From positions 38,299,229-38,363,228 of the forward strand of contig CM049314.1 in the NCBI GenBank assembly GCA_026874595.1: DNA of 64,000 bases, written 5' to 3'. Positions 13,901 through 24,900 of this stretch are shown here, piece by piece. The stretch is from Sipunculus nudus (lineage: Eukaryota; Annelida; Sipuncula; Golfingiida; Sipunculidae). The translations under genes and the position numbers were made by a program. The stretch's first letter is position 1. The number at the start of each line of letters is the position of its first letter. The notes below the pieces were generated by a model. The model searched no databases. It saw only the letters and a list, made by a program, of their open reading frames with translations, and was not told where the DNA came from.

Positions 13901-14300
13901 AAAAATCCTAGACCATTAAATAAACGAGCATTAATTTAAAAGTTTCACTAAATAATTTAAAAGAAATAAATCCGTGGGAATTTCCTGAATTTTAATACTT
14001 TTTTATTTCCTAATCAGCCTTGTTATTCCTAACAGATAATTCGTGTTCTAACGTGTACTAAATTATTCAAAACAGCAAGTAAACCAGTGATGTGATTTTC
14101 ATCGGCCAAGATATACATAGTCGTGCTGTCACATGTTACCGGACTTGCTACTATAATTTCGGGTGAGCCCTATTGTTTTGTGACTCTAACACTTGCGCAG
14201 CATACCACGATGACAAGTCCAAAGTTCACCCAAAATGGATTGTAGCTTTAACGCCTCTTGTAAGGGGCAAAATACATGATAGATTTTACAGCTGGGCTCT
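10961..14300. other. Gene-free interval between transposase relic and UGT-like copy 2
   Basis: No supported gene. It contains a G homopolymer of 13 at 12600-12612 and a C homopolymer of 17 at 13201-13217. A GC-richer patch at about 12790-12960 shows no recognisable coding motif. Two sub-blocks at about 11.43-11.70 and 11.75-12.06 kb look similar to each other (both read towards AATTAACATACTAG-type ends), suggesting an old local duplication. Confidence 0.4.
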
Positions 14301-14518
14301 TTCACAATCCCCGTAGCTTTACTCTACACTGTGTTACTTGTTTTATCGTTACGCGTGTGCTATGAGATTTCGAAGACAGGTTCCGACCTTACATGTTGCA
14401 TGTGAGCTCAGGAACCCCGATATTTACACAAATACTTGTTCGAAAATCATTTCCAGTATAATCGTACACGCAGGTGAGATGTTTTTGATTCTATCAATTG
14501 CTATCTTTATACGTGGAA

Positions 14519-16015
14519 ATGTCGGGTGCAACATTAACGAGTAAATGGTTTACCTTGACACTTTTGTTTTCCTTGGCAAAATGTAATCGTATCATGTTGG
14601 TTGCGGTTACCTACCCAACGGATGTGAGGACGTTTATCCAAGTGGGAAACTTGCTGACCGACAAGGGTCATCATGTAACCTTGGTAATTCCACAATATGC
14701 CCCAATTGATAAAGACCAAACCGAACGACTTGCTATATTAACCTATGTAACAACTGCTGTTCAAGGGACTCTGGAAGATGAATGGAAAACAGGTGTCGTC
14801 CGGTCAGTGTTGCAGGGTAAATTATTCAGGACATCAACATACTTGTACGATGAGAATAAACGTATGGCGAAAACATGTACTGATCTCCTTCAGGATAAAA
14901 TACTGTACAAAAGTTTAGAAGAAAGGGAATTTGATTTTGCATTTGTAGCAGTAATGGTTTGTTCTGCATATCTGCCCTTTAAATTAGGTGTGCCCTATAG
15001 TCAGATACACTATACCTATGAACTCTCGAAATGGCCATCAAATAATCTGCTTTTTAAATATGAAGGAATACCTTACATGGATGTACTGTATACGTCAGCC
15101 ATCAAAATTTGTTTCGATCTTTATGACGTGGCATTCTACACAACATCGACATATAAGGAACTAGATGCGACACTTGACGATTTTGTTCACCATTCATTTC
15201 GCCCATATGAAATTTTTATTTCACGTCATGAGTTGACTGATTTCTCTTATCCTAAGCCACGACATGTCATTTACACTGGCCATTTTCAGAGACCAATCAC
15301 TAAGCCGTTATCACAAGAAACAAAACCGTTCGTAGATGAAGCAGAACATGGCGTTATTATTGTTGCATTTGGAAGTTGGCTTGAAGCACCGGAACTGCTG
15401 CCTGTATTTCTACTTACTTTCAAGGATTTACCATACCGTGTACTTATAAAGTCTGGATTCAAACAAATAAATCTATCCTCCAAGAACGTTTTGATTTTAC
15501 CATGGTTACCTCTTACGGATCTACTTGCGCACAAGAATACCAAGCTTGTAATATATCACGGGGGTGTGAACACAATGAACGAGGCTCTCTACCATGGAGT
15601 ACCTTCAATAATAATCCCTTTTATCTTTGATCAACATTACAATGGCGCCGTATCGGAATCAAATGCCTATGGAAAAATAATACCCGTAAAGGACCTCAGT
15701 GTTGAGAGACTGAGAAAAACGATCAATGCAGTGATAAGCGAGGAGGCCGCATCAAGAAGCATCAGAAATGCATCAGCTTTTATTAAGCATAAATCCGTGA
15801 ATAGTATTGACATCATAGAAGACTCACTGAAGACGTTTATGAAACATGGTTGCATATTCAACACAGGTGGTGCTTCTTATATAATCTATATTGATTTGTA
15901 CATGTTTTCTATTTATGTGGTCCTAATAACTGTCCTTTTAGCCTTCTTTGTCTGTATTGCAGTACCTTGCTTTTTTATATTCCGAGCATGCAATGGAAAA
16001 ATTAAGGGAGATTAA
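14519..16015 (+). CDS. UDP-glycosyltransferase-like membrane protein, copy 2
   Basis: Single coding exon of 498 residues from the ATG at 14519, chosen because it aligns with the copy 1 start; an in-frame ATG at 14498 would add seven residues. It is a clear paralogue of the gene at 2071, about 12.4 kb upstream on the same strand. A signal peptide precedes VAVTYPTDVRTF. The UDP-sugar signature is present: LPWLPLTDLLAH, YHGGVNTMNEALYHGVP, FDQHYNG. A C-terminal transmembrane helix and a KIKGD tail (KxKxx ER retrieval pattern) follow. As in copy 1, the usual catalytic His is replaced (VR) and the usual Asp region reads AVMVCSA, with no acidic residue. Both copies sharing this argues for a subfamily trait, not random decay. 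The open frame is intact, so the gene is probably expressed; its donor and acceptor are unknown. Confidence 0.88.
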   Translation: MSGATLTSKWFTLTLLFSLAKCNRIMLVAVTYPTDVRTFIQVGNLLTDKGHHVTLVIPQYAPIDKDQTERLAILTYVTTAVQGTLEDEWKTGVVRSVLQGKLFRTSTYLYDENKRMAKTCTDLLQDKILYKSLEEREFDFAFVAVMVCSAYLPFKLGVPYSQIHYTYELSKWPSNNLLFKYEGIPYMDVLYTSAIKICFDLYDVAFYTTSTYKELDATLDDFVHHSFRPYEIFISRHELTDFSYPKPRHVIYTGHFQRPITKPLSQETKPFVDEAEHGVIIVAFGSWLEAPELLPVFLLTFKDLPYRVLIKSGFKQINLSSKNVLILPWLPLTDLLAHKNTKLVIYHGGVNTMNEALYHGVPSIIIPFIFDQHYNGAVSESNAYGKIIPVKDLSVERLRKTINAVISEEAASRSIRNASAFIKHKSVNSIDIIEDSLKTFMKHGCIFNTGGASYIIYIDLYMFSIYVVLITVLLAFFVCIAVPCFFIFRACNGKIKGD

Positions 16016-16281
16016 CATAAATCAGTATCCACTTCAGGGAACATGCAACCAAGAACATTATGTAACCTTGACTACCGCACGGTTAAATACGTTTAGATAT
16101 GATAAGGTACGCCAACAAAAAAATATTATGCTTGGTCCAATACCAAAGAACTATTAAGTGTAGTAATCAATTCATCGCAGATAACAAAGTTATTTGAACA
16201 TTTTCCTTGCCTGAATAGCCTGGTATTTCAGTGAAGACTAAAATCATATCGGGTAATATAAAGTCAAATGTAACACGGAGC

Positions 16282-16287
16282 AATAAA
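16282..16287 (+). promoter_or_regulatory. Possible poly(A) signal of UGT-like copy 2
   Basis: AATAAA about 267 bp after the stop codon, matching the spacing seen in the paralogue. Confidence 0.45.
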
Positions 16288-17064
16288 CCCCAATTTTTTT
16301 TCGTTCATCGTTTTGTCTCTCAATCCAGAGTGACTTTCAAGTAAATTCTCTCAAGAGTCAAACGTTTTACTGACTGAGTGTAGTAGACAGGGCTGATGAC
16401 TATGAAATGTAAGTTTCTCAGACTTTTAGATAGTACACAGTCCAAAAGTAATAGTAATTTTTTAATTGTTCAGTTTGTACTAATTCAAGTGTTTCACAAG
16501 GGTTCCATTTTTCACAATTTCACCATGCAGTTACCTTCACAGAGCATATCCATCATTATATGGACAATAGATATGTGCACACAATCTTAAAATTTCATAA
16601 AGGGATGATGGAGGGGAATAAACAACTAGTGAAAATTATAAATCATATTTTCAATTTTTGCCTAACATAAAGAATATGTAATAACTTATAAAAACAAGCT
16701 TTCTGCCATTTGAAGCTACAGGCATACAGAACATACATGATATGTTAACGAGATGATTATTCATCAGTTACAGTATCTGTGTATAAGCTTACACAGTATG
16801 GTCATTGTTTTATTGACAATAATGGCATGCAAAGGTGGGGGACCTCTGAACATGATTTGAGGATACAAGCTAAAACTGATCAAGAACTGTGTTAATATGG
16901 ACAACCTGAAATAGAGTTGTTTCCATTTGTTGCTTTTATTATGGTTAAATCTGGTTAATTTGAATAAAGTGTTCCTCAAGTGCTATATTTTTTAGCATAT
17001 TTCTTTCATGCATTTACCTGTGTAACAATAAAACATAGTTTTATGCAAGTCATATGTGAGGGTA

Positions 17065-17185
17065 TTTAACTCCTAAGGTTTTTGGCAGTTAAAGGCAGTT
17101 TTTGGCAGGTAATAACCTATTTTAGGCAGTTAAAGGCAGGTTTAAGGCTCTGACCTGCCGAAAACAGGTTTTAGGCGGCCCAAAA
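17065..17185. repeat. Short imperfect GGCAG/TTAAAGGCAG repeats
   Basis: The motif TTAAAGGCAG, or shorter GGCAGGT/GGCAGTT versions, occurs several times in about 100 bp. CTGACCTGCC near 17155 is the inverted form of the GGCAGGT motif. It could be the end of a non-autonomous transposon, but no partner end was found. Confidence 0.4.
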
Positions 17186-17756
17186 CCCAACCGTGATTAA
17201 TCCCCAAAGTATAAAAAAGTATAAAAATTAAAACTTACCTAATATTCCTACTAACTGAGGTTACCGAGGTGGTATGCAATTCTTCTTTATGTGCCATTTT
17301 GTTGTTGGGGCTATAGTCTGCTGCCTTGATAATTTTTTTTCTACAACCTGTCCCAGGATCTGGCCTTGCCTAATCTGCATCTACCAGGTCCATCAGGTCG
17401 TCAAAATGTCTTTGCATGTAATTATTTATAAGAGCCAGTTCCTGATGGAACAAAAATAGCCATTGGTGCCTGCCGCATGAAGAAGCAATGCTGTACTAAT
17501 ATTGAGATGGTTTCTCTTTTGGAGAGTACCAAACACAGATGTTATAAACTTATTCAATTAGGCATGTGTTTTAAATAATTACTATGTTTTTATACAACCC
17601 CCCCAACACACACTTTTAGCAAGAGTTTATGGTCAATGTAATCATACCCCCTCCCCCCCCTCTGATATTCAGAAAATAATAATTATTTAAATATTGGAAA
17701 TAAAATATATTTATAATTCGAATAAAAGACTGACTTCATTTCAGAGTTTACTTTAA

Positions 17757-17761
<5 letters not shown>

Positions 17762-17803
<42 letters not shown>
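17762..17803. repeat. (TA)n microsatellite
   Basis: About 21 TA dinucleotides. Confidence 0.95.
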
Positions 17804-17807
<4 letters not shown>

Positions 17808-18176
17808 TGGCTTAAATCAACATGTACTGGAAACATACAATTTTTTTATTTTTTTATTATGAAAATTGTCAACTGATCTTACAGGGTGAACTAGTGATCA
17901 ATTTTTTTTCAAAGTAACCCACACATTACTCTTCTGGTCTAAAACGACAGCCAAAAATATATATTATTATTAAATTTTAAGAGCAAGTAAACTGCTTAGA
18001 CGTTGTAAAGCTGATCCAGAAGACCATGTTTGTGTGTTTACATAGAGGGATTGGGTTTTGTACTCCCTTTCAGAAGTGGGAATTTGTCTGGTGAGTTTTC
18101 AATACCTTCTTTTTCATGTAGGGGAGTGGTGGGGATGTGTGTATGTGTTTGTGTGTGTGGGGGGGGGGAGTCCCCG

Positions 18177-18230
18177 ACCGGAAATGACGCAGATGCCGCC
18201 ATCTTCAGTTCCCCATTGTGAAAGGTGAGT
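18177..18230 (+). promoter_or_regulatory. Candidate housekeeping-type promoter with splice donor
   Basis: Within 54 bp lie an ETS-type site (ACCGGAAAT, 18177-18185), an ATF half-site-like TGACGC, a YY1-type site (GCCGCCATCTT, 18195-18205, the reverse of AAGATGGCGGC) and, at 18221-18230, AAAGGTGAGT, a near-perfect splice donor. This arrangement is typical of TATA-less promoters and first exons. I could not identify a downstream exon on the plus strand. Confidence 0.3.
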
Positions 18231-19712
18231 TTGAGAAACGAATCCATATGAATCTTTATTCATTGAAGCCATCTAAGAAAAATGCCTTATGGGAAATTTG
18301 AAATAATATGTTTCTGATATCTTTTGTCCGTGTATACTCGTGAAAAAAAGCAGAACAAATCAAGATCGGCCACGTCAAGCGGGATATATGTTGGGCCCGC
18401 ACCACTTTTTTAAAAACTGGCTTGAATCGCAACTTGCAATATAATAACAACCTACTACCAACATTGGCATTGTTCAAGAACAATTCATATTTCATTCAAT
18501 ACTCACCAGAATACTTGGTACTCATGTAGAACGGCTTCTGCAGCAGTTGTATACAACACGCGTTCTTTCTCTCGTCTGCTTTGTGCTGTGCGCGGCTTGT
18601 ATCATGTGACAATGACACGTAACGACTGAAGGTATGGACGTCTAGCGGCAATAGGGTAAACTAATTTTATAAGAAAGATTTGTTAACGCCTTGTGTTAAA
18701 ACATATCCGCCAGATAATAACGCTCTGTGTAGAAAAAGCCGTTCCATCGAATGCGTTGATATTACGAGATAAGGTTCCATCACTATTTTAAGTGTAATCA
18801 AAGTTTGCTTAAAAGATAGAAAAAAAATGATTAAATATGCACGTATTTCAAAACAATACACTCAAATAAATATCCCTAAAACAATTTTTTATTGTATTCC
18901 TGTGCTTTATTCCCCTACAATGAAAAAGGCCTTATTTTACAATTTATTTATTAATTCAGCGATGCTTCCTGTGATTTCTGAACCGATTGAACACTTATAA
19001 AGAACATTGAAACGTGATTTTAAAGAATGTATCGTTAAATATATCTGCAAGACTTGCCAATCAACACCGTGTTGGAGAATAAATGCACATATGTGTTTCC
19101 TGATAAACGCCTTGTGTTTATAGGAAAATGCCTGGTGTTAACATCTTGAACGCCAAAAACGCCAAATGAACACCCGGATTTTTACAGTGTATTATTCATA
19201 AGTTGATATTATATAAATAATAACATGGTTGTTATAATGTAATTTTTGTTATCTTACCTGTTATCATTGTTATTATTATACTATTACATATGGTTAACAT
19301 ATGGTTATATACTGATACAATATCAGTGAGATTTCCTCTAACAATATATCTTAATTTATATATTAACTTTTATATAACTTTTTGAGTTATAGTTTCTGAC
19401 CATTCCCACCACTTTTGTGTTTGCATAATACAACATTAAGTAAACTGTATATCTTGTCCTGGCTCAGAAATATATTTTTGAGAACCTACGAAAACAGATA
19501 ATTCTTCAATGCATACCGTCTACTTTAAAAAGTTAATGCTTTGATATATTTCAACTGTATATGGACTGTTTAAATGTCCTCGAGTTTGTATTTCGCCTCG
19601 GTATTTTGAATAAGCATATAACATTTTATATATTTTCCTTGATGAGTGCAACACGTTGCACGAAACTTCGTAGTAGTAAAAATTGTCTAGAAAAATTTAA
19701 TTCCTCTATTTA

Positions 19713-19718
<6 letters not shown>

Positions 19719-19754
<36 letters not shown>
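19719..19754. repeat. (TA)n microsatellite
   Basis: About 18 TA dinucleotides, at the position matching the tract at 32670-32715 in the other duplicate. Confidence 0.95.
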
Positions 19755-19758
<4 letters not shown>

Positions 19759-21266
19759 GGCGAATTATCTATTGCTACACCCTGTTTCATGCTTTTGTTG
19801 CACTATAATTGGATTTTATTCTTAAGGGGAAAATAAAGAATGGAAAGTACACTCCAAAATCCTGTTTAACTGTAAATTGTATAAGTGTGTATTCATTGTA
19901 TCAAATCATTAAAATGAAGCCTGTCTTAGTATCTTTTAAACGAATTATCCGTTTTTATGAACATTTGGTAAATGTATACAACGGTTACCTTTATAGTATA
20001 ATCTGCCATTCATGCACGACAATCCCAGATCCCAGGAAGTGCGACAATCATCTCATGGACTTCTGGCCTCAGGGAGCTCTATTAGCTTATAATATTTCTC
20101 ACCGGACAGGTTTAAAGGGACGACCTCATGGACCATTGACTACTCTAATTAGCCTGTCATATGAATCAGTCCCACTGGTGACTTCTGGCTAATTCGTTTG
20201 GTTACATGGCTGATTAAGTATGTATTGTAACGGCATATACTCTCTGAAGAAGCTGTCACAGAGCATATTGCATAATAACATAGGATACGCTACACAAAAC
20301 TTTTTTTTTTTTTTTGGAAACCGTCATGTATATATTTCTAATGAGAATGTTTTATGTTTCATAATAAGATTTGCATTGATGAAAATATAATTTTGATTTT
20401 AATATTAAGTCCAAAGTTTGAATCTGGATTTTTCTGGCGATGTGTTGCCTCTCATCTTATTGCCCTTTGGCATACTTGCGTGATCTTTAAGCAGTCAGAC
20501 TACGCCGGATAGTACTGACAACGCTTTGAGCAGAAATAAACTCTGGCGGAAGAATGCTATACATTTTACAGAAACATCTTTTAAACTTTAACATTGAATA
20601 ACGCGAAAGATTGACACCCCTTTCACTTGAGCTCGCTTAAATGAATATAATCAGTTACCTGATACAATATTCAATAAAACGGGACCGAATATACTTTGAG
20701 TATTAGTTTAGTCGGAATAATAAGGGTTAAATGTATCTTAAGACACGCTTTCTATTATTTTAAGGAATAGGCTGTTAGCGGATAGTCTAAATGAGCCTTT
20801 TTATTACACAAAACCAGATCTCATAATAAGCAGAACAAAGAACATTATAATAACTAAAGACTTATCTGTGTAACATATTATAAACAATGCTATATATGTC
20901 TATGCTAAAATAAATACATGGTTGCAGTTTGATTGAAAATATATACAGATATCTTACTTCTATAATCTGTTGTATTCGAAAATGTGTCACTGTTACAGCT
21001 TTTAGTGTTAGTGAAATTTGCTCATTTGTGATAATATATTTACGTTCAATCACCACAGTTGAGTGTATCAAGGCTCAAACGATTTAGAATATTTATCCAG
21101 CATAACATCCGGCTCCGACCAACTAAATATCTTATAACATATATCATCGAAAAACATTCAAGAATATCGCAACTCATTCCGACCATGAAAATTTTTTAAA
21201 CGTATCCGACCTATATAACGGTATAGCCCGCTACTTTGCTCAAAGAACCAGTCTTGCAGGTAGGCG

Positions 21267-21928
21267 CTAGTGTTTTTTTAAAACAACTCCATCCACAACC
21301 CATGTCCAGAGATCGTTTTAATCACCTGGGAAGGATCTGAATGTCATTTCAATGTTGTGCAAAGATGTTAGATCTAGACCGAAAATAAGAGGAATGCTGG
21401 TGAAATTGTGTGTGCGGTTCTGATGATGCTTACAGTCAGTGACCATGTCATATATTTGACCCGATTCAAATGTAGAAATGCTTATGCCCGTGGGAAGAGC
21501 ATTGATTCGTAATATGATGGACGCCCTCTCATCTCTAGCGTAATCGCCAGGGTTTACTTCAAATGAAGATTCATCGCCTGTGTTGTTTGCAGCTTTAAAA
21601 CAAAATTTAGCATAAAATCCATCAGCATCGGCGGTGTGGTCGTCATCTATTCTGCAAACTTTGTATCTTAATGAAGGAGCATAAGGCATTTCCGCTCCAA
21701 TCGCGCCCCGGTCATGACCTCATTTATAATGGAAAAGGTTTTTACTATCGTGTGAAGCTTCATTTGAAATCGCTTGACTTACATTACGACTGTTGCCACA
21801 CTGACAGTTATGCACCGGAAAAGGAAAAGAGTTCGGCTGGTTGGAGTAAGGACCAAATATGGTAGCTCCACAACTCCATTCCTCATAGATAACACTCTGT
21901 CCAAGTCGCCAAGAAACCTCCTCAAAAA
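21267..21928 (-). pseudogene. Gene A exon 5: unrecognised C-terminal domain with two in-frame stops
   Basis: The acceptor TTTTTTTCAG|TTTTTGAGG is strong. The frame is continuous with exon 4 and codes for SWRLGQSVIYEEWS, GATIFGPY and a Cys-containing middle, then a strand-rich end. TGA (21720-21722) stands where copy B has CGA, and TAA (21318-21320) where copy B has TAT; beyond it the frame continues through DLWTWVVDGVVLKKH to a TAG at 21267-21269. The domain is about 219 residues. It has no family I can name; W-rich ends of this kind occur in jelly-roll carbohydrate- or protein-binding folds, which is only a guess. Confidence 0.55.
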
Positions 21929-24900
21929 CTGAAAAAAATAACATTGATTTAATTTTAATGACTTACTGGTTCATGCACCAAGACCAGTAATTATATGATT
22001 CGGTACCAGTTATAGTGTATAACTTGGTATTTTCAACTTGCTACATAGCTATAACTGATTAATAGCCAAAACGACACCTGGTAGCTTATTGGTGGTTGTC
22101 AATACTTATAGTCTGTTAATATTAATATACTGTAAAAAAAAATGAATAACCCACACACCTAACCTATCATTTTGATACCACCATATAAATTTACACTGTG
22201 CATTTCACTCATATAAATCAAGATCTGAACAAACAATGATGTGTATCAGAATAATATCAACAGGAAGCGAAATTTACTACTCTTTGGTAGAAGTGTTGAA
22301 CCGTCTACATAGAAGTCCTTTAAAGGTTGATTAGCAGTACTAGCAGGCAGGAAACGTGGCTCTGTCTTCAGATGAACACGCAGCTTGACTATTTATTAGT
22401 AATAAGCTTATTTTGGCCGGTTTATACTTTGCAAGGGTTTGCACATTTCAAGCCAGTGCCAAATTTTTGTTTGTTCTCCTTTCAGGACTCATGCTAATGA
22501 AAAGGGCCGTCCCCTCTCGTTTTGTTCTTTTATTTTGACTCTATCTCCTCTGAACTAGTGGGTAGCACCTGTTAATGTATTACCCCTGTTTTCACTACGA
22601 TGATGAGACCTAAATCGTCGCATGTAGTTGAGAACTAGTCTATGTGGTCTTGTTTTTCTAGCACTGAGCCTGTATTCATCAAGCAGCTTCTGGGACAGAG
22701 CCTCGCGGCAGGAAGAGTCACTTCAACTTTGGTGACAGTTTATGTTTTTGGCAGCTTGAAAGCTGAGTCTCTGAACCTCGGGTGATTTCATTCCTTCGTT
22801 CGTATCAAGGCGTCAATAAGCAAAGCTAAAGACATCTTAAACATCCTGCATTACAAGATGATTGTTAACCCTTAGCCATATTTGACATCGGTGCACATAT
22901 GAAAGTTTTCAATTGCTTTGCCTTCATCCAAAATGCTTTCATTGACATAAATTATTATGGACTACAACATTTTAACATGAAGTTTTAAAATCCGTGCCAG
23001 ACGACCGTGTCGAAATTTCTCACGACGTACAGAAAATAGGAGTAAATATCAGTTAATTTCTGATAAATGATATGATATCAGGCTAAAATCTTGTAGCTGA
23101 CATTCCTATTTTTGAATTTCAAAATTGGTGCCTCTCCGAAATGCAAAGACTTACTTACCTGATTTGAGAATGAATGAAACACAATATAAAAAAATGATTT
23201 GAATTAGTATTTCCAAATCACCAGTCATGTTGTGTATTACCTCATCCTTCTCTCTTATCAAGCTTTAAAGCATGGTTTCAATGTGATCAGCCCGTTTCTT
23301 CATAAGGTGGGTTAATTTTCCTGAGTTCAGGAATAAAATTAATATATTGGATGGAGGGTTTTTACAGTTATGTGCATGCCATGGTAAAGGCATCTTTTTG
23401 GAAGCAAACGTTGGGTCTTTTTAATTGACGTGGTGAAGGTAATTCCTGTTATCAAATTCATGTAGTTCCTTTTTCTCCTTTACCATGTCATCATACCTAA
23501 GTGATTTTTTTACAGGGGACATGTTTTCCATTCATTTTGTTGCAATTGCTTGCCAATGAAACCTTCCGATTCTGTTTCTGTATTCAAGTCAACAAACATT
23601 ATCATTTTGTACGTGGAGCATTTATCCTGGGTGGTATCATTATCATCTCGCAACCATGCATTTAACCCTGTTGCATCATTCTTAAGTTATTTTGATAATT
23701 GTATAGCCATTTTATTAATGTAGAAACACCATGAGGTAACGTTATTTGTAATTATTGTACGTTTCGTTTTTAATATGGTCAAAGGTTTTTAATTGCTTCT
23801 TGCAGGAGCAGAATTTATCACTTACCTGTTGACACGCATATGTTCTGCAGAAAAAGATCATAATTAGAATTTGAAACCATTAAGAACTTGAAGTCATAAG
23901 AAGTACATGGATCAAGGCCACCTATTCTGACACTCGCTTTTTTTGGATCGACAACCACACTTCCAGTTTTCGGTGCAGAAAACCTTTTTACCTGTACAAT
24001 GTATCCGTTTTCTGAATCGGTATGCCTTGGCCAGGTGAGAGACAATCCTGTTTCATGTCGTAACAAGCGAGCCATTTCTGTATAAATCCTGGACACTATA
24101 TGGCCTTCCCAGTTAATATTCGATACTGAGACCTCATAATAAGTTAACCTTTTCAGACCCTGCACGGTGGTGAAGTTGTCGTAAGTGTGGATCTCTCTGT
24201 CATTTACATTGGATTCTGTTTCTTGATAATGCACTTTCCATAATATAAACTGCTCCTGAATTTCCCCTTCCCACTTCAGCACTATCTCACGTGCGGACAC
24301 TTCTTTCTTTATTCCTTGAAAAAAGAGCAATATGTGTTAGAGAAAAAAACCCAGAAAATTATGATTATTCGCTTCAGCAGCAAAGGAAAATTAATTAGAA
24401 CCGAGATTAACTCGCCTAATAAACCCATGTTCCAGCACATGTTCAGTTGGCTGTGTATTGGAACATCAAGAATACGTTTTGTTAAAATACAAGTGTCAAC
24501 CGAATTGTTCACTTTCTCTTCTAGGATATCGTAATGCTATGCTTAAATTCTGTCAAGGATATTCACGACCATTCAGACTATTAATTTACAATGATTATTT
24601 GTCTGAGAAATTTTTCATCTTTACAAATACCTTCAGTGCAGTTTTTGCCGGTATATCCTGCATAGCAGACACACACATAGTCGGAGCCCTGGCTTTCACA
24701 GTGGCCTTTATGACAAGGCCTCATGGTACATGCGCTCAAACCTGGTGAAACATAAATATGACAGGTGTGTCATACGATGGAAAACAAATTGTCTATCTTA
24801 GACACATACATAGATAAAGTTATATACCTCTCATATTAAATAATAGGTCGAATTTTGCTCCAAATGGTTTACAGCTTCATGGCCTATCATGAAATTTAGA

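Larger units (their letters stand above)
16288..18176. other. Gene-free interval
   Basis: No supported gene. It includes a GGCAG-rich patch at 17065-17185 and a (TA)n tract at 17762-17803. A minus-strand stretch near 17280-17460 reads briefly like protein (QRHFDDLMDLVDAD) but is broken by stops. Confidence 0.4.

Noticed and set aside
19809-20192. 127-codon plus-strand frame, partly repeated in the other duplicate (32750-32950)
   Set aside because: The duplicate copy is broken early, substitutions do not favour third codon positions by eye, and no domain or splice context is visible. Similarity comes from the segmental duplication.
21267-21928. MAM domain assignment for the last exon of gene A
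   Set aside because: The four-Cys pattern and the closing DD-I motif of MAM are not seen.
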